Assembly (NCBI GenBank): GCA_031254795.1
Contig: JAIRTS010000187.1
Span: 1 to 5,386 of the forward strand
Reading direction: 5' to 3'
Origin: Treponema sp.
Lineage (GTDB): Bacteria; Spirochaetota; Spirochaetia; Treponematales; Breznakiellaceae
Length of the DNA: 5,386 nt
Shown: positions 1-5,316 of the stretch, in pieces
Position numbering within the stretch: position 1 is the first letter of the stretch
How the letters are laid out: each line of letters opens with the position of its first letter
Position numbers and translations under genes: made by a program
The notes under the pieces: generated by a model
What the model was told of the DNA's origin: nothing
Databases searched by the model: none
The model's input: the letters and a program-made list of their open reading frames with translations, nothing else

Positions 1-38
1 CTGCGACGCAAATGTTTGGAAAAATTTTAAGAAATTTA

Positions 39-67
39 TTGATAAGTATTAAAACAGAGGATATAAT
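39..67 (+). promoter_or_regulatory. Sigma70-type promoter for the small ORF and the exported YbjN-like gene
   Basis: A -35 box TTGATA (39-44, five of six consensus bases) and a perfect -10 box TATAAT (62-67) are separated by exactly 17 bp. The DNA just upstream (about 19-38) consists of A and T tracts that resemble an UP element. The expected transcription start is about 72-75. The match in boxes and spacing is visible in the sequence; activity is inferred. Confidence 0.8.
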
Positions 68-73
68 AGTAAC

Positions 74-105
74 CGCTTCCCTATAAGGAAAAACGGGGGA
101 AGGCG
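74..105 (+). promoter_or_regulatory. 5'-terminal mRNA hairpin covering the small-ORF ribosome binding site
   Basis: CTTCCC (76-81) pairs with GGGAAG (97-102), and C74-G75 pairs with C104-G105 around a bulged G103, giving an 8-bp stem with a 15-nt loop. The stem would begin almost at the predicted transcript 5' end. Its 3' arm contains most of the purine-rich GGGGGAAGG (95-103) that serves as Shine-Dalgarno sequence for the ATG at 109. Such a structure could stabilise the mRNA or limit translation; both roles are inference. Confidence 0.4.
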
Positions 106-108
106 ACA

Positions 109-252
109 ATGAAAAAAGACTGTCAGCAGCCAATGTGGATGACAGCCTGCCCGGCAAGCGGCATAAAACCGGCTGTGGGAGCCATGCGACCCGCCGCGCC
201 GCCGCTAACGAAAGAGGATAGGCGTATGAAATCAAAACGCTTGTCGGCGTGA
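109..252 (+). CDS. Possible small ORF or leader peptide, 47 aa, unknown function
   Basis: An ATG at 109 lies 5 nt after the purine tract ending in AAGG (100-103) and opens a 47-codon frame ending in TGA at 250-252. The product is not recognised. It has two cysteines (residues 5 and 14), a Pro/Ala-rich middle and a basic C-terminal part (KEDRRMKSKR), with no signal peptide or membrane segment. It sits between a strong promoter and the YbjN-like gene, with its stop 17 nt before that gene's ATG, so translational coupling is possible. A second in-frame ATG at 226 has its own good site AGAGGA (213-218, 7-nt spacing) and would give only an 8-residue peptide. It could instead be non-coding leader RNA. 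The GC-rich composition makes chance open frames likely, so confidence is low. Confidence 0.3.
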   Translation: MKKDCQQPMWMTACPASGIKPAVGAMRPAAPPLTKEDRRMKSKRLSA

Positions 253-256
253 TACC

Positions 257-263
257 AAGGAGG
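257..263 (+). promoter_or_regulatory. Shine-Dalgarno sequence that sets the start of the YbjN-like gene
   Basis: AAGGAGG is a full-strength ribosome binding site. It lies 6 nt before the ATG at 270, but directly abuts the ATG at 264 and is downstream of the GTG at 249. It therefore favours 270 as the start, which also gives the cleanest signal peptide. Confidence 0.8.
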
Positions 264-269
264 ATGGTT

Positions 270-740
270 ATGCGAGTTTCAAAAGTGACGCTGTTTTCTA
301 TGGCGCTTGTTTGTATTTTCACCGGGGTAGTGTCTGCCCAGTATTCGCGGGCGGAACTGCAAAAGATGTATATGTCCTATTTAACCCTAGAGGGTTATTC
401 GCCTTCAATTGACTCCGATGGCGATGTCGCGTTCAAGAAGGAGGGAAGGCCATTCTGGATTGAGGTGAATGAAGACGATTTAGGGTATTTCAGAATAGGG
501 TATTTGGCTAATTACGCTTTGGATTATGAATACGAAGCGCGCCAGTTTCCCATTGCCATTGATTATGCAAATAGAAGGACGAAAGTGGCCAAAGTGTATT
601 CTATGGAAGACGGCGGGCGTTTTATGATATCCGCGGAGATATATGTCGCAAAACCAGAGGATTTTAAAGCCGTGTTTAGCCGGATGTTAAGCGCGATAAA
701 CAGGGCCAGAGAAAATTTTCTTGACAAAATGGAAGAATGA
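270..740 (+). CDS. Exported YbjN-like domain protein
   Basis: The product is 156 aa from the ATG at 270, chosen for the AAGGAGG site. Residues 1-23 form a Sec signal peptide: basic MRVSK, a hydrophobic core rich in L, F, V and I, then VSA before Gln24 as a likely type I cleavage site. The cysteine at residue 15 is inside the hydrophobic core and lacks a proper lipobox, so a lipoprotein is unlikely. The mature part has the pattern LxxEGYxPxxDxDGDVxFKxEGRPFWIEVxExD (about residues 38-70), which resembles the N-terminal half of the YbjN / type III secretion chaperone-like fold. The rest is mixed alpha/beta and ends in a charged helix. YbjN proteins are usually cytoplasmic and poorly understood; a secreted version would act in the periplasm or outside. 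The gene follows a small ORF and is followed by a terminator-like structure, so it is probably the last gene of its transcript. Parts of it (for example 481-540) look AT-richer than dnaE. CDS confidence is high; family assignment is moderate and the function unknown. Confidence 0.88.
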   Translation: MRVSKVTLFSMALVCIFTGVVSAQYSRAELQKMYMSYLTLEGYSPSIDSDGDVAFKKEGRPFWIEVNEDDLGYFRIGYLANYALDYEYEARQFPIAIDYANRRTKVAKVYSMEDGGRFMISAEIYVAKPEDFKAVFSRMLSAINRARENFLDKMEE

Positions 741-743
741 CCT

Positions 744-769
744 CGGACGCGACCACAAGCCCGCGTCCG
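744..769 (+). promoter_or_regulatory. Intergenic hairpin competing with the downstream terminator
   Basis: CGGACGCG (744-751) and CGCGTCCG (762-769) are perfect inverted repeats around a 10-nt loop, three bases after the stop codon of the YbjN-like gene. The loop and 3' arm contain bases that also form the left arm of the terminator-like stem at 757-814, so the two folds exclude each other. The pairing is seen directly; a regulatory role is inference. Confidence 0.45.
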
Positions 770-817
770 GTGGAGCCTGCGGCGCCGCGGGCTCAGACGG
801 AAACCGGCGGGCTTTTT
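757..817 (+). terminator. Compound rho-independent terminator after the YbjN-like gene
   Basis: AAGCCCG (757-763) pairs with CGGGCTT (808-814), and CCGGT (767-771) pairs with ACCGG (803-807), leaving a 3-nt bulge (764-766). The enclosed part holds a 22-nt near-palindrome (773-794, 11 pairs with one T-G wobble) that would form its own hairpin. A run of five T (813-817) closes the structure. A GC-rich stem ending in a T-run right after a stop codon is a typical terminator, though the branched shape is unusual. It would separate the YbjN-like transcript from dnaE. Confidence 0.6.
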
Positions 818-865
818 GGAATGCGCGGGCGCGCCCTATGACGCCGGAGAGAGAGTTCATTCGTC

Positions 866-894
866 TTGCCTAAAACGCGGTTAAAGGCTATCAT
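866..894 (+). promoter_or_regulatory. Probable dnaE promoter
   Basis: TTGCCT (866-871, four of six consensus bases) and TATCAT (889-894, five of six) are 17 bp apart. The predicted start point, about seven bases after the -10, falls at roughly 900-902, only a few bases before the dnaE ATG at 904. This would make the mRNA leaderless or nearly so, consistent with the lack of a ribosome binding site. A more distant promoter further upstream cannot be excluded. Confidence 0.45.
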
Positions 895-910
895 AGACGC
901 GCTATGATAG
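888..910 (+). repeat. Perfect 9-bp inverted repeat over the dnaE -10 box and start codon
   Basis: CTATCATAG (888-896) and CTATGATAG (902-910) are exact reverse complements around the 5-nt spacer ACGCG. The left arm contains the putative -10 hexamer and the right arm contains the dnaE ATG (904-906). It could be a DNA operator bound by a dimeric regulator, or, if transcription begins upstream, an RNA hairpin that hides the start codon. The symmetry is seen; either function is inferred. Confidence 0.6.
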
Positions 911-3900
911 ATTTTGTTCATCTCCATGTCCACAGCGACTATTCCCTGTTAGATGGCGCGGCTTCGGTGGAGAGCCTCGCCGACAAAGCCGAAGCCTTGG
1001 GCATGAGGCATCTTGCCATTACAGACCACGGCAACATGTTCGGGGCGCTGAAATTCATTGCCGCGTGCAAAGAGCATGCGGATCATTCGCCGCGCGCCAA
1101 TCCCATTCATCCCATTATCGGGAATGAGTTTTACATGGCGCCCGGCTCCCGTTTTGAAAAGAGCGAGGTGGAACATGGAAACAAGTATTACCACCTGATA
1201 CTCCTCGCCAAAGATACGCGGGGCTATAAAAACCTCTTGAAATTAACCTCCATCTCGTATATAGACGGCTTCTACTACAAGCCGCGCATTGATGAGGAAA
1301 CGCTGGTTAAATACCACGAAGGGCTTGTCTGTCTTTCCGCGTGTATTGCCGGCGAAGTTCCAAGTCTCATTCTGGAAGACAAAATAGAAGCGGCTGAAAA
1401 AAAAGCGCGATGGTTTCGGGATCTGTTTGGAGACGAGGATTTTTACCTTGAATTGCAGGATCACGGGCTGAAGGAGCAGAAAAAAGTCAATGCGGCGCTC
1501 ATAGACATAGCGAAACGCGCCGGAATCCCGCTTGTCGTCACCAACGACATTCATTACCTTGACAGAGAGGACTCTGTGGTTCAGGACATCCTCCTTTGCG
1601 TCAGCACCCAGAAAAAACGCGACGATGAAAAGCGCATGCGTTTTGATTCCGACCAGTTTTACTTCAAAACCGGCGACGAGATGGCGGCGTTGTTCCCCGA
1701 ATACCCGGAAGCTGTCGCAAACAGCGTGCGCATCGCCGAACGGTGCGAAACCGAAATTCCCAGAATCAAGACAAAAGACCTTCCCAAATACCTTCCTGAA
1801 TTCGACATTCCCCTCGGTTTCAACAACGCCGACGAGTACTTGCGGCACCTTACGTTTGAAGGGCTCGCGAAGCGCTATCCCGACTACGGGGAAGAAATCC
1901 GCAAACGGGCGGAATACGAACTTGACATCATCATAAAGATGGGCTTTACGGGCTATTTTCTCATCGTGGCTGACTTCATCAACTGGGCGAAGGAACACGA
2001 CATCACGGTTGGTCCGGGACGCGGCTCCGGCGCGGGTTCCATTACGGCGTATGCGCTCCGCGTCACGGACATAGATCCGCTCAAGTACGACCTCCTGTTC
2101 GAGCGCTTCCTCAATCCTGAGCGCGTCTCCATGCCGGACTTCGATGTCGATTTCTGCAACGAACGCCGCGACGAGGTTATCCGGTATGTCACGGACAAAT
2201 ACGGCAAAGATCGCGTGGGGCAGATCATCACCTTTGGCACGCTCAAGGCGAAGGCCGTCATCAAAGATGTCGCCCGCGTTCTTGACATTCCACTTTCGGA
2301 AGCGAATATGATTGCCAATCTCATTCCCAAAGACCCCAAGATGACGCTGAAAAAGGCGTTTGAGGAGGAGCCGAGGCTGCGGGAATTGGAGGAAAACCCC
2401 AAGTATCAGGAATTGTTCGCCTTCGCCCGCAAACTGGAGGGCAAGAATCGCAACTCAAGCCTCCACGCGGCCGGCATTGTCATTGGAAAGACATCCCTCG
2501 CAAACTATGTGCCGCTGTACAAAGACCCTAGAACCGGCGGCGTGGCGAGCCAGTACACCATGGACGTCATAGAGGAGCAAGGGTTGGTGAAGATGGACTT
2601 CTTGGGGCTTAAAAATCTCGATCTCATCAAAAACACCATTGACCTCATCAAAAAACGGGGCGCTGAATACGCGAATTTTACCATTGAGGCCATCCCTGAA
2701 GACGACGAGGCGACGTTTAAGATGCTGGGCGAAGGGAAGAGTTCGGGCATTTTCCAGTTTGAATCTCAAGGCATGCAGAATGTGCTGCGGCAGGCGAAAC
2801 CGACCAGCATTGAGGATCTTATCGCCTTGAACGCCTTGTACCGCCCTGGCCCTATGGATTATATTCCGCAGTTTATTGAGTCCAAATGGGGGCGGCAGCC
2901 AATAGTGTACCCTGATCCATGCCTTGAAGATATTCTCAAGGAAACCTACGGGGTCATTGTGTATCAGGAGCAGGTTATGCAGGTCGCCCAGCGAATAGCG
3001 GGCTACTCGCTGGGGCAAGCCGACATACTGCGCCGCGCGATGGGAAAAAAGAAGCGGGAGATCATCGACAAGGAAAAGGCGCCGTTTATCGAGGGCGCGG
3101 TGAAAAATGGATTTAAGAAAGCCGACGCGGACCGCATCTATGAGATTTTGATTCCTTTTGCCAATTACGGTTTCAACAAGAGCCATGCCGCGGCGTATTC
3201 GGCGCTGGCGTATCAGACCGCATATCTCAAGACGAATTTTTCCGCTGAATTTATGGCGGCGAAACTCACCAACGAGATTTCCGGGACGGACAGCCTGCCC
3301 TCCTATATTGACGAAGCCCGCAAGATGGGGCTTGCCATCGATCCGCCTGACATCAACCGTTCCGACCGGTACTTCTCCGTCGCGGACGGACGCATCGTGT
3401 ACGGCTTTCTCGGCATAAAGGGCATTGGCGAAGGTCCCGCCAACGAGATAATCTCTTGCCGCGAAAAAGACGGCCCCTACCAGAATTTTCTGGACTTCCT
3501 TGAGCGGGTGGATATTAAAGCCGTAGGCAAAAAGGTCGTGGAACTGCTCGCCGGCGCCGGCGCATTCGACTCGTTCGGGGTCTCACGGGCTACGTTGGTT
3601 GGCAACCTTGAGCAGGTTGTGGAATCTCTGCAAAAAGGCAAGGAAAGCAGGGCGTACGGACAGAGCGGTCTTTTTGATGATGAGCCGGAAAATGGCCTGC
3701 AACCCTTTCATTTTGTTGAGAAGCCCGAGTGGACGCACATGGAAAAGCTCCAAATTGAGAAAGACTTGCTCGGCTTTTACTTTTCAGGTCATCCGATGGA
3801 CAATTTTAAACATATATGGGAGAAGCATTCGTCGCTGAATTTGGCGGATACCGACAACGCCGAAGACGGCATGTACACCATTGTCGGCATGATCAAAGAT

Positions 3901-4866
3901 ATGAAGTCCCATCACACGAACAATGGTGAAATGGGGTTCAGCGCCATTGCGGATTATAATGGCGAAATTGAGTTGACGCTGTTCGCCGATTCGTGGGCGC
4001 GGGCGAAGAACAGCCTTGCGGTGGATAGAGTTGTAGCTGTCCGGGGAAAGCTCAGCGCGTCCGATATGCGGGATAAACCGAGCTTCCTTGTTGACAGCGT
4101 ACTCAACCTCGAAAAACCCGGTCTTACCCAGACAGCTATTGACGCCTTTTTCAGCCACCCGCTTGACAAGTACCGCGAAGCGTGGGAGCAAAACTGTACG
4201 TTGAACCTTGCGCAGGCCGCGGGCGCGAAAGACGGCCTTTACGTACTGGCGGGCGTCATCAGGAGCGTAAAGCCGTACCAGACATCGAAAGGCGGAGACA
4301 TGGCGTTTTCTTCTATTGAAGATTTTAACGGACAGATCGATCTGGTGATTTTTTCGGACACGTGGGAAAAATGCCGGAATACGCTTGCGATTGACAACAT
4401 CGTCGCGCTCAAAGGCAAGCTGGACAAGTCTCGCCGCCCTGACAGGCCAAGCCTTATTGTAAACGAATTTCTTGATCTGGAGCAGTTGCAAAGGGAGGCA
4501 GAGTCCAATCCCAAAGACGCGGCGAAAAAAGCTGGCGGGAAGAAACCGCCAAAGCAACCTGCGTCCTCGCAACCATCACAACCGGCCGCGCCGGCTGTTT
4601 CGCAGGCTTCGCCGGCGGAGCAGCCCCGTGACCCAATCGTGCATATCAGGCTTACGGAGACCGCCGTTGAAACCGACAGCACGCTCATTGTTTTGAGGGA
4701 AGCCTTGCTTGAAAAACAAGGCTCCTGCGCGGTGTACCTGCACTTCCCTGACGTGGAAGGCGAGACGATCATCAGAACCACTTCCCAGATACAAGCGTCC
4801 GCCGATGACGCCGCAATTGAAACGTATGCGCGTTGCGGGGGCGTTGAAAAAGTGTGGGCTGAGTAA
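904..4866 (+). CDS. dnaE: DNA polymerase III subunit alpha (replicative polymerase)
   Basis: This is the catalytic subunit of the chromosomal replicase, 1320 aa; E. coli DnaE has 1160. The ATG at 904 is the only ATG/GTG/TTG start after the in-frame TAA at 871 that gives the conserved N-terminus; no Shine-Dalgarno sequence precedes it. Domains in order: PHP domain (about 1-285) with HLHVHSDYS at 6-14, DHGN at 41-44 and NDIHYLD at 214-220; palm and catalytic core with PDFDVDF at 411-417 (catalytic D414 and D416 by analogy to E. coli D401/D403) and VKMDFLGL at 562-569 (third aspartate D565); the conserved GPGRGSGAGS at 370-379 and NYGFNKSHAAAY at 754-765; a helix-hairpin-helix region (about 833-850, GIKGIGEG); a clamp-binding motif QSGLF at 920-924; two successive OB-fold modules (963-1070 and 1085-1193); a Lys then Pro/Gln/Ala/Ser-rich linker (about 1204-1243); and a C-terminal domain (about 1244-1320) like that found at the end of many DnaE proteins. 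DnaE normally has one OB domain, so the duplication and linker explain most of the extra length. The frame is intact and all catalytic residues are present. The gene appears to be transcribed alone. Confidence 0.98.
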   Translation: MIDFVHLHVHSDYSLLDGAASVESLADKAEALGMRHLAITDHGNMFGALKFIAACKEHADHSPRANPIHPIIGNEFYMAPGSRFEKSEVEHGNKYYHLILLAKDTRGYKNLLKLTSISYIDGFYYKPRIDEETLVKYHEGLVCLSACIAGEVPSLILEDKIEAAEKKARWFRDLFGDEDFYLELQDHGLKEQKKVNAALIDIAKRAGIPLVVTNDIHYLDREDSVVQDILLCVSTQKKRDDEKRMRFDSDQFYFKTGDEMAALFPEYPEAVANSVRIAERCETEIPRIKTKDLPKYLPEFDIPLGFNNADEYLRHLTFEGLAKRYPDYGEEIRKRAEYELDIIIKMGFTGYFLIVADFINWAKEHDITVGPGRGSGAGSITAYALRVTDIDPLKYDLLFERFLNPERVSMPDFDVDFCNERRDEVIRYVTDKYGKDRVGQIITFGTLKAKAVIKDVARVLDIPLSEANMIANLIPKDPKMTLKKAFEEEPRLRELEENPKYQELFAFARKLEGKNRNSSLHAAGIVIGKTSLANYVPLYKDPRTGGVASQYTMDVIEEQGLVKMDFLGLKNLDLIKNTIDLIKKRGAEYANFTIEAIPEDDEATFKMLGEGKSSGIFQFESQGMQNVLRQAKPTSIEDLIALNALYRPGPMDYIPQFIESKWGRQPIVYPDPCLEDILKETYGVIVYQEQVMQVAQRIAGYSLGQADILRRAMGKKKREIIDKEKAPFIEGAVKNGFKKADADRIYEILIPFANYGFNKSHAAAYSALAYQTAYLKTNFSAEFMAAKLTNEISGTDSLPSYIDEARKMGLAIDPPDINRSDRYFSVADGRIVYGFLGIKGIGEGPANEIISCREKDGPYQNFLDFLERVDIKAVGKKVVELLAGAGAFDSFGVSRATLVGNLEQVVESLQKGKESRAYGQSGLFDDEPENGLQPFHFVEKPEWTHMEKLQIEKDLLGFYFSGHPMDNFKHIWEKHSSLNLADTDNAEDGMYTIVGMIKDMKSHHTNNGEMGFSAIADYNGEIELTLFADSWARAKNSLAVDRVVAVRGKLSASDMRDKPSFLVDSVLNLEKPGLTQTAIDAFFSHPLDKYREAWEQNCTLNLAQAAGAKDGLYVLAGVIRSVKPYQTSKGGDMAFSSIEDFNGQIDLVIFSDTWEKCRNTLAIDNIVALKGKLDKSRRPDRPSLIVNEFLDLEQLQREAESNPKDAAKKAGGKKPPKQPASSQPSQPAAPAVSQASPAEQPRDPIVHIRLTETAVETDSTLIVLREALLEKQGSCAVYLHFPDVEGETIIRTTSQIQASADDAAIETYARCGGVEKVWAE
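3790..4482 (+). repeat. dnaE: Tandem duplicated OB-fold module within dnaE
   Basis: Residues 963-1070 (3790-4113) and 1085-1193 (4156-4482) align along their whole length with a single one-residue gap; by hand count about 47 of 108 positions are identical. Shared landmarks include HPxD, LNLA, DGxY, FSxIxDxNGxIxLxxF, DxW, GKL and PSxxV, at a constant offset of 122-123 residues. The first copy begins with the SGHPMD motif that normally leads into the single OB domain of DnaE. The copies have diverged widely, so the duplication is old. A role in binding single-stranded DNA or partner subunits is inferred from the family. Confidence 0.85.
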
Positions 4867-4932
4867 ATCGTTCCGGTTGCGCTGAACTTGCGTTTCGGCG
4901 ACGGTTTGCCGGCCCGGACGTACTAATGAAAC

Positions 4933-4961
4933 AACACGGCCGGTGGTCATCGTGTTTTTTT
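4933..4961 (+). terminator. Probable dnaE transcription terminator
   Basis: AACACG (4933-4938) pairs with CGTGTT (4951-4956) around a 12-nt loop, and the 3' arm runs into seven T (4955-4961). It lies 66 bases after the dnaE stop. The stem is only 6 bp, so strength is uncertain, but position and T-run fit a rho-independent terminator. Confidence 0.55.
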
Positions 4962-4986
4962 CACCTTTCCATAGGAGCGCGTTCTG

Positions 4987-5011
4987 AAAAAACCTCGCGT
5001 GGCTGTTTTTT
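4987..5011 (+). terminator. Second terminator-like hairpin after dnaE
   Basis: AAAAAAC (4987-4993) and GTTTTTT (5005-5011) are perfect inverted repeats around an 11-nt loop. The A-tract followed by a T-tract could work as a backup terminator in either direction and insulates dnaE from the tRNA promoter 13 bases downstream. The stem is mostly A-T, so it is weaker than a classical terminator. Confidence 0.4.
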
Positions 5012-5024
5012 ATCGTCATACATC

Positions 5025-5053
5025 TTGACAAAAGCGTTTGATTTTGCTAATCT
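5025..5053 (+). promoter_or_regulatory. Strong promoter of the tRNA operon
   Basis: A perfect TTGACA (5025-5030) is followed after 17 bp by TAATCT (5048-5053), with TG at 5045-5046 forming an extended -10. The bases after the -10 (AGCG) resemble the GC-rich discriminator of stable RNA promoters. The predicted start is about 5059-5061, leaving only a 4-6 nt leader before the first tRNA at 5065. Confidence 0.85.
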
Positions 5054-5064
5054 AGCGATAGTAT

Positions 5065-5136
5065 GGACGATTAACTCAGCGGGAGAGTGTTACCTTCACA
5101 CGGTAGAAGTCGTTGGTTCAAATCCAACATCGTCCA
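5065..5136 (+). tRNA. tRNA-Val (anticodon CAC)
   Basis: A full 72-nt cloverleaf is present. The acceptor stem is GGACGAT/ATCGTCC with discriminator A5136. The D arm is ACTC/GAGT (5074-5077, 5085-5088). The anticodon stem is TTACC/GGTAG with one wobble pair, and the loop TTCACAC has anticodon CAC at 5097-5099, reading GUG. The variable loop is 5 nt and the T arm is GTTGG-TTCAAAT-CCAAC. CCA is not encoded, so it must be added after transcription. It is the first gene of a three-tRNA cluster. Confidence 0.95.
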
Positions 5137-5147
5137 AAGCGAATTAA

Positions 5148-5230
5148 GCCCAGATGGTGGAATTGGTAGACACGCTGGTTTCAGGTACCAGTGCCTCAAC
5201 AGCATGGGAGTTCAAATCTCCCTCTGGGCA
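5148..5230 (+). tRNA. tRNA-Leu (anticodon CAG)
   Basis: An 83-nt class II tRNA. The acceptor stem is GCCCAGA/TCTGGGC with discriminator A5230. The D region GGTGGAATTGGTAGACAC is typical of leucine tRNAs. The anticodon stem is CTGGT/ACCAG and the loop TTCAGGT has anticodon CAG at 5182-5184, reading CUG, with G at position 37. The variable arm pairs TGC with GCA (5192-5205 region), and the T arm is GGGAG-TTCAAAT-CTCCC. CCA is not encoded. The gap to the preceding tRNA is 11 nt. Confidence 0.96.
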
Positions 5231-5242
5231 GATTGCAAGAAA

Positions 5243-5316
5243 GGGCGCGTAGCTCAGCTGGTTAGAGCGCCACGTTTACACCGTGGATGTCTGGGGTTCG
5301 AATCCCTACGCGCCCA
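5243..5316 (+). tRNA. tRNA-Val (anticodon TAC)
   Basis: A 74-nt cloverleaf with perfect acceptor stem GGGCGCG/CGCGCCC and discriminator A5316. The D arm is GCTC/GAGC. The anticodon stem is CCACG/CGTGG and the loop TTTACAC has anticodon TAC at 5277-5279, reading GUA and other Val codons by wobble. The T arm is TGGGG-TTCGAAT-CCCTA with one G-T pair. CCA is not encoded. It lies 12 nt after the leucine tRNA, in the same transcript. Confidence 0.96.

Noticed and set aside
120..145. CTGTCA / TGACAG inverted repeat in the small ORF
   Set aside because: Only 6 bp with a 14-nt loop, not placed to affect a start or a terminator; probably chance.
249..269. GTG at 249 or ATG at 264 as start of the YbjN-like gene
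   Set aside because: The GTG lies upstream of the AAGGAGG site with none of its own, and the ATG at 264 directly abuts that site. The ATG at 270 has ideal spacing. The GTGA overlap with the small-ORF stop is noted but not preferred.
827..836. GGGCGCGCCC palindrome
   Set aside because: A 10-bp GC palindrome is expected at some frequency in this GC-rich spacer, and it has no T-run or clear relation to either gene.
1243..1998. 251-codon open frame on the minus strand
   Set aside because: It lies wholly inside dnaE, whose frame shows conserved catalytic and PHP motifs. The translation resembles no family and has the composition expected of an antisense frame in GC-rich coding DNA.
2455..3186. 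243-codon open frame on the minus strand
   Set aside because: Antisense to the polymerase catalytic core of dnaE, with no recognisable domain or convincing ribosome binding site.
3784..4572. 262-codon open frame on the minus strand
   Set aside because: Antisense to the OB-fold region of dnaE; the protein is Arg/Phe/Val-rich with no recognisable motif.
4576..5031. 151-codon minus-strand frame across the end of dnaE
   Set aside because: It starts within intergenic hairpins, runs antisense to dnaE and looks like no known protein.
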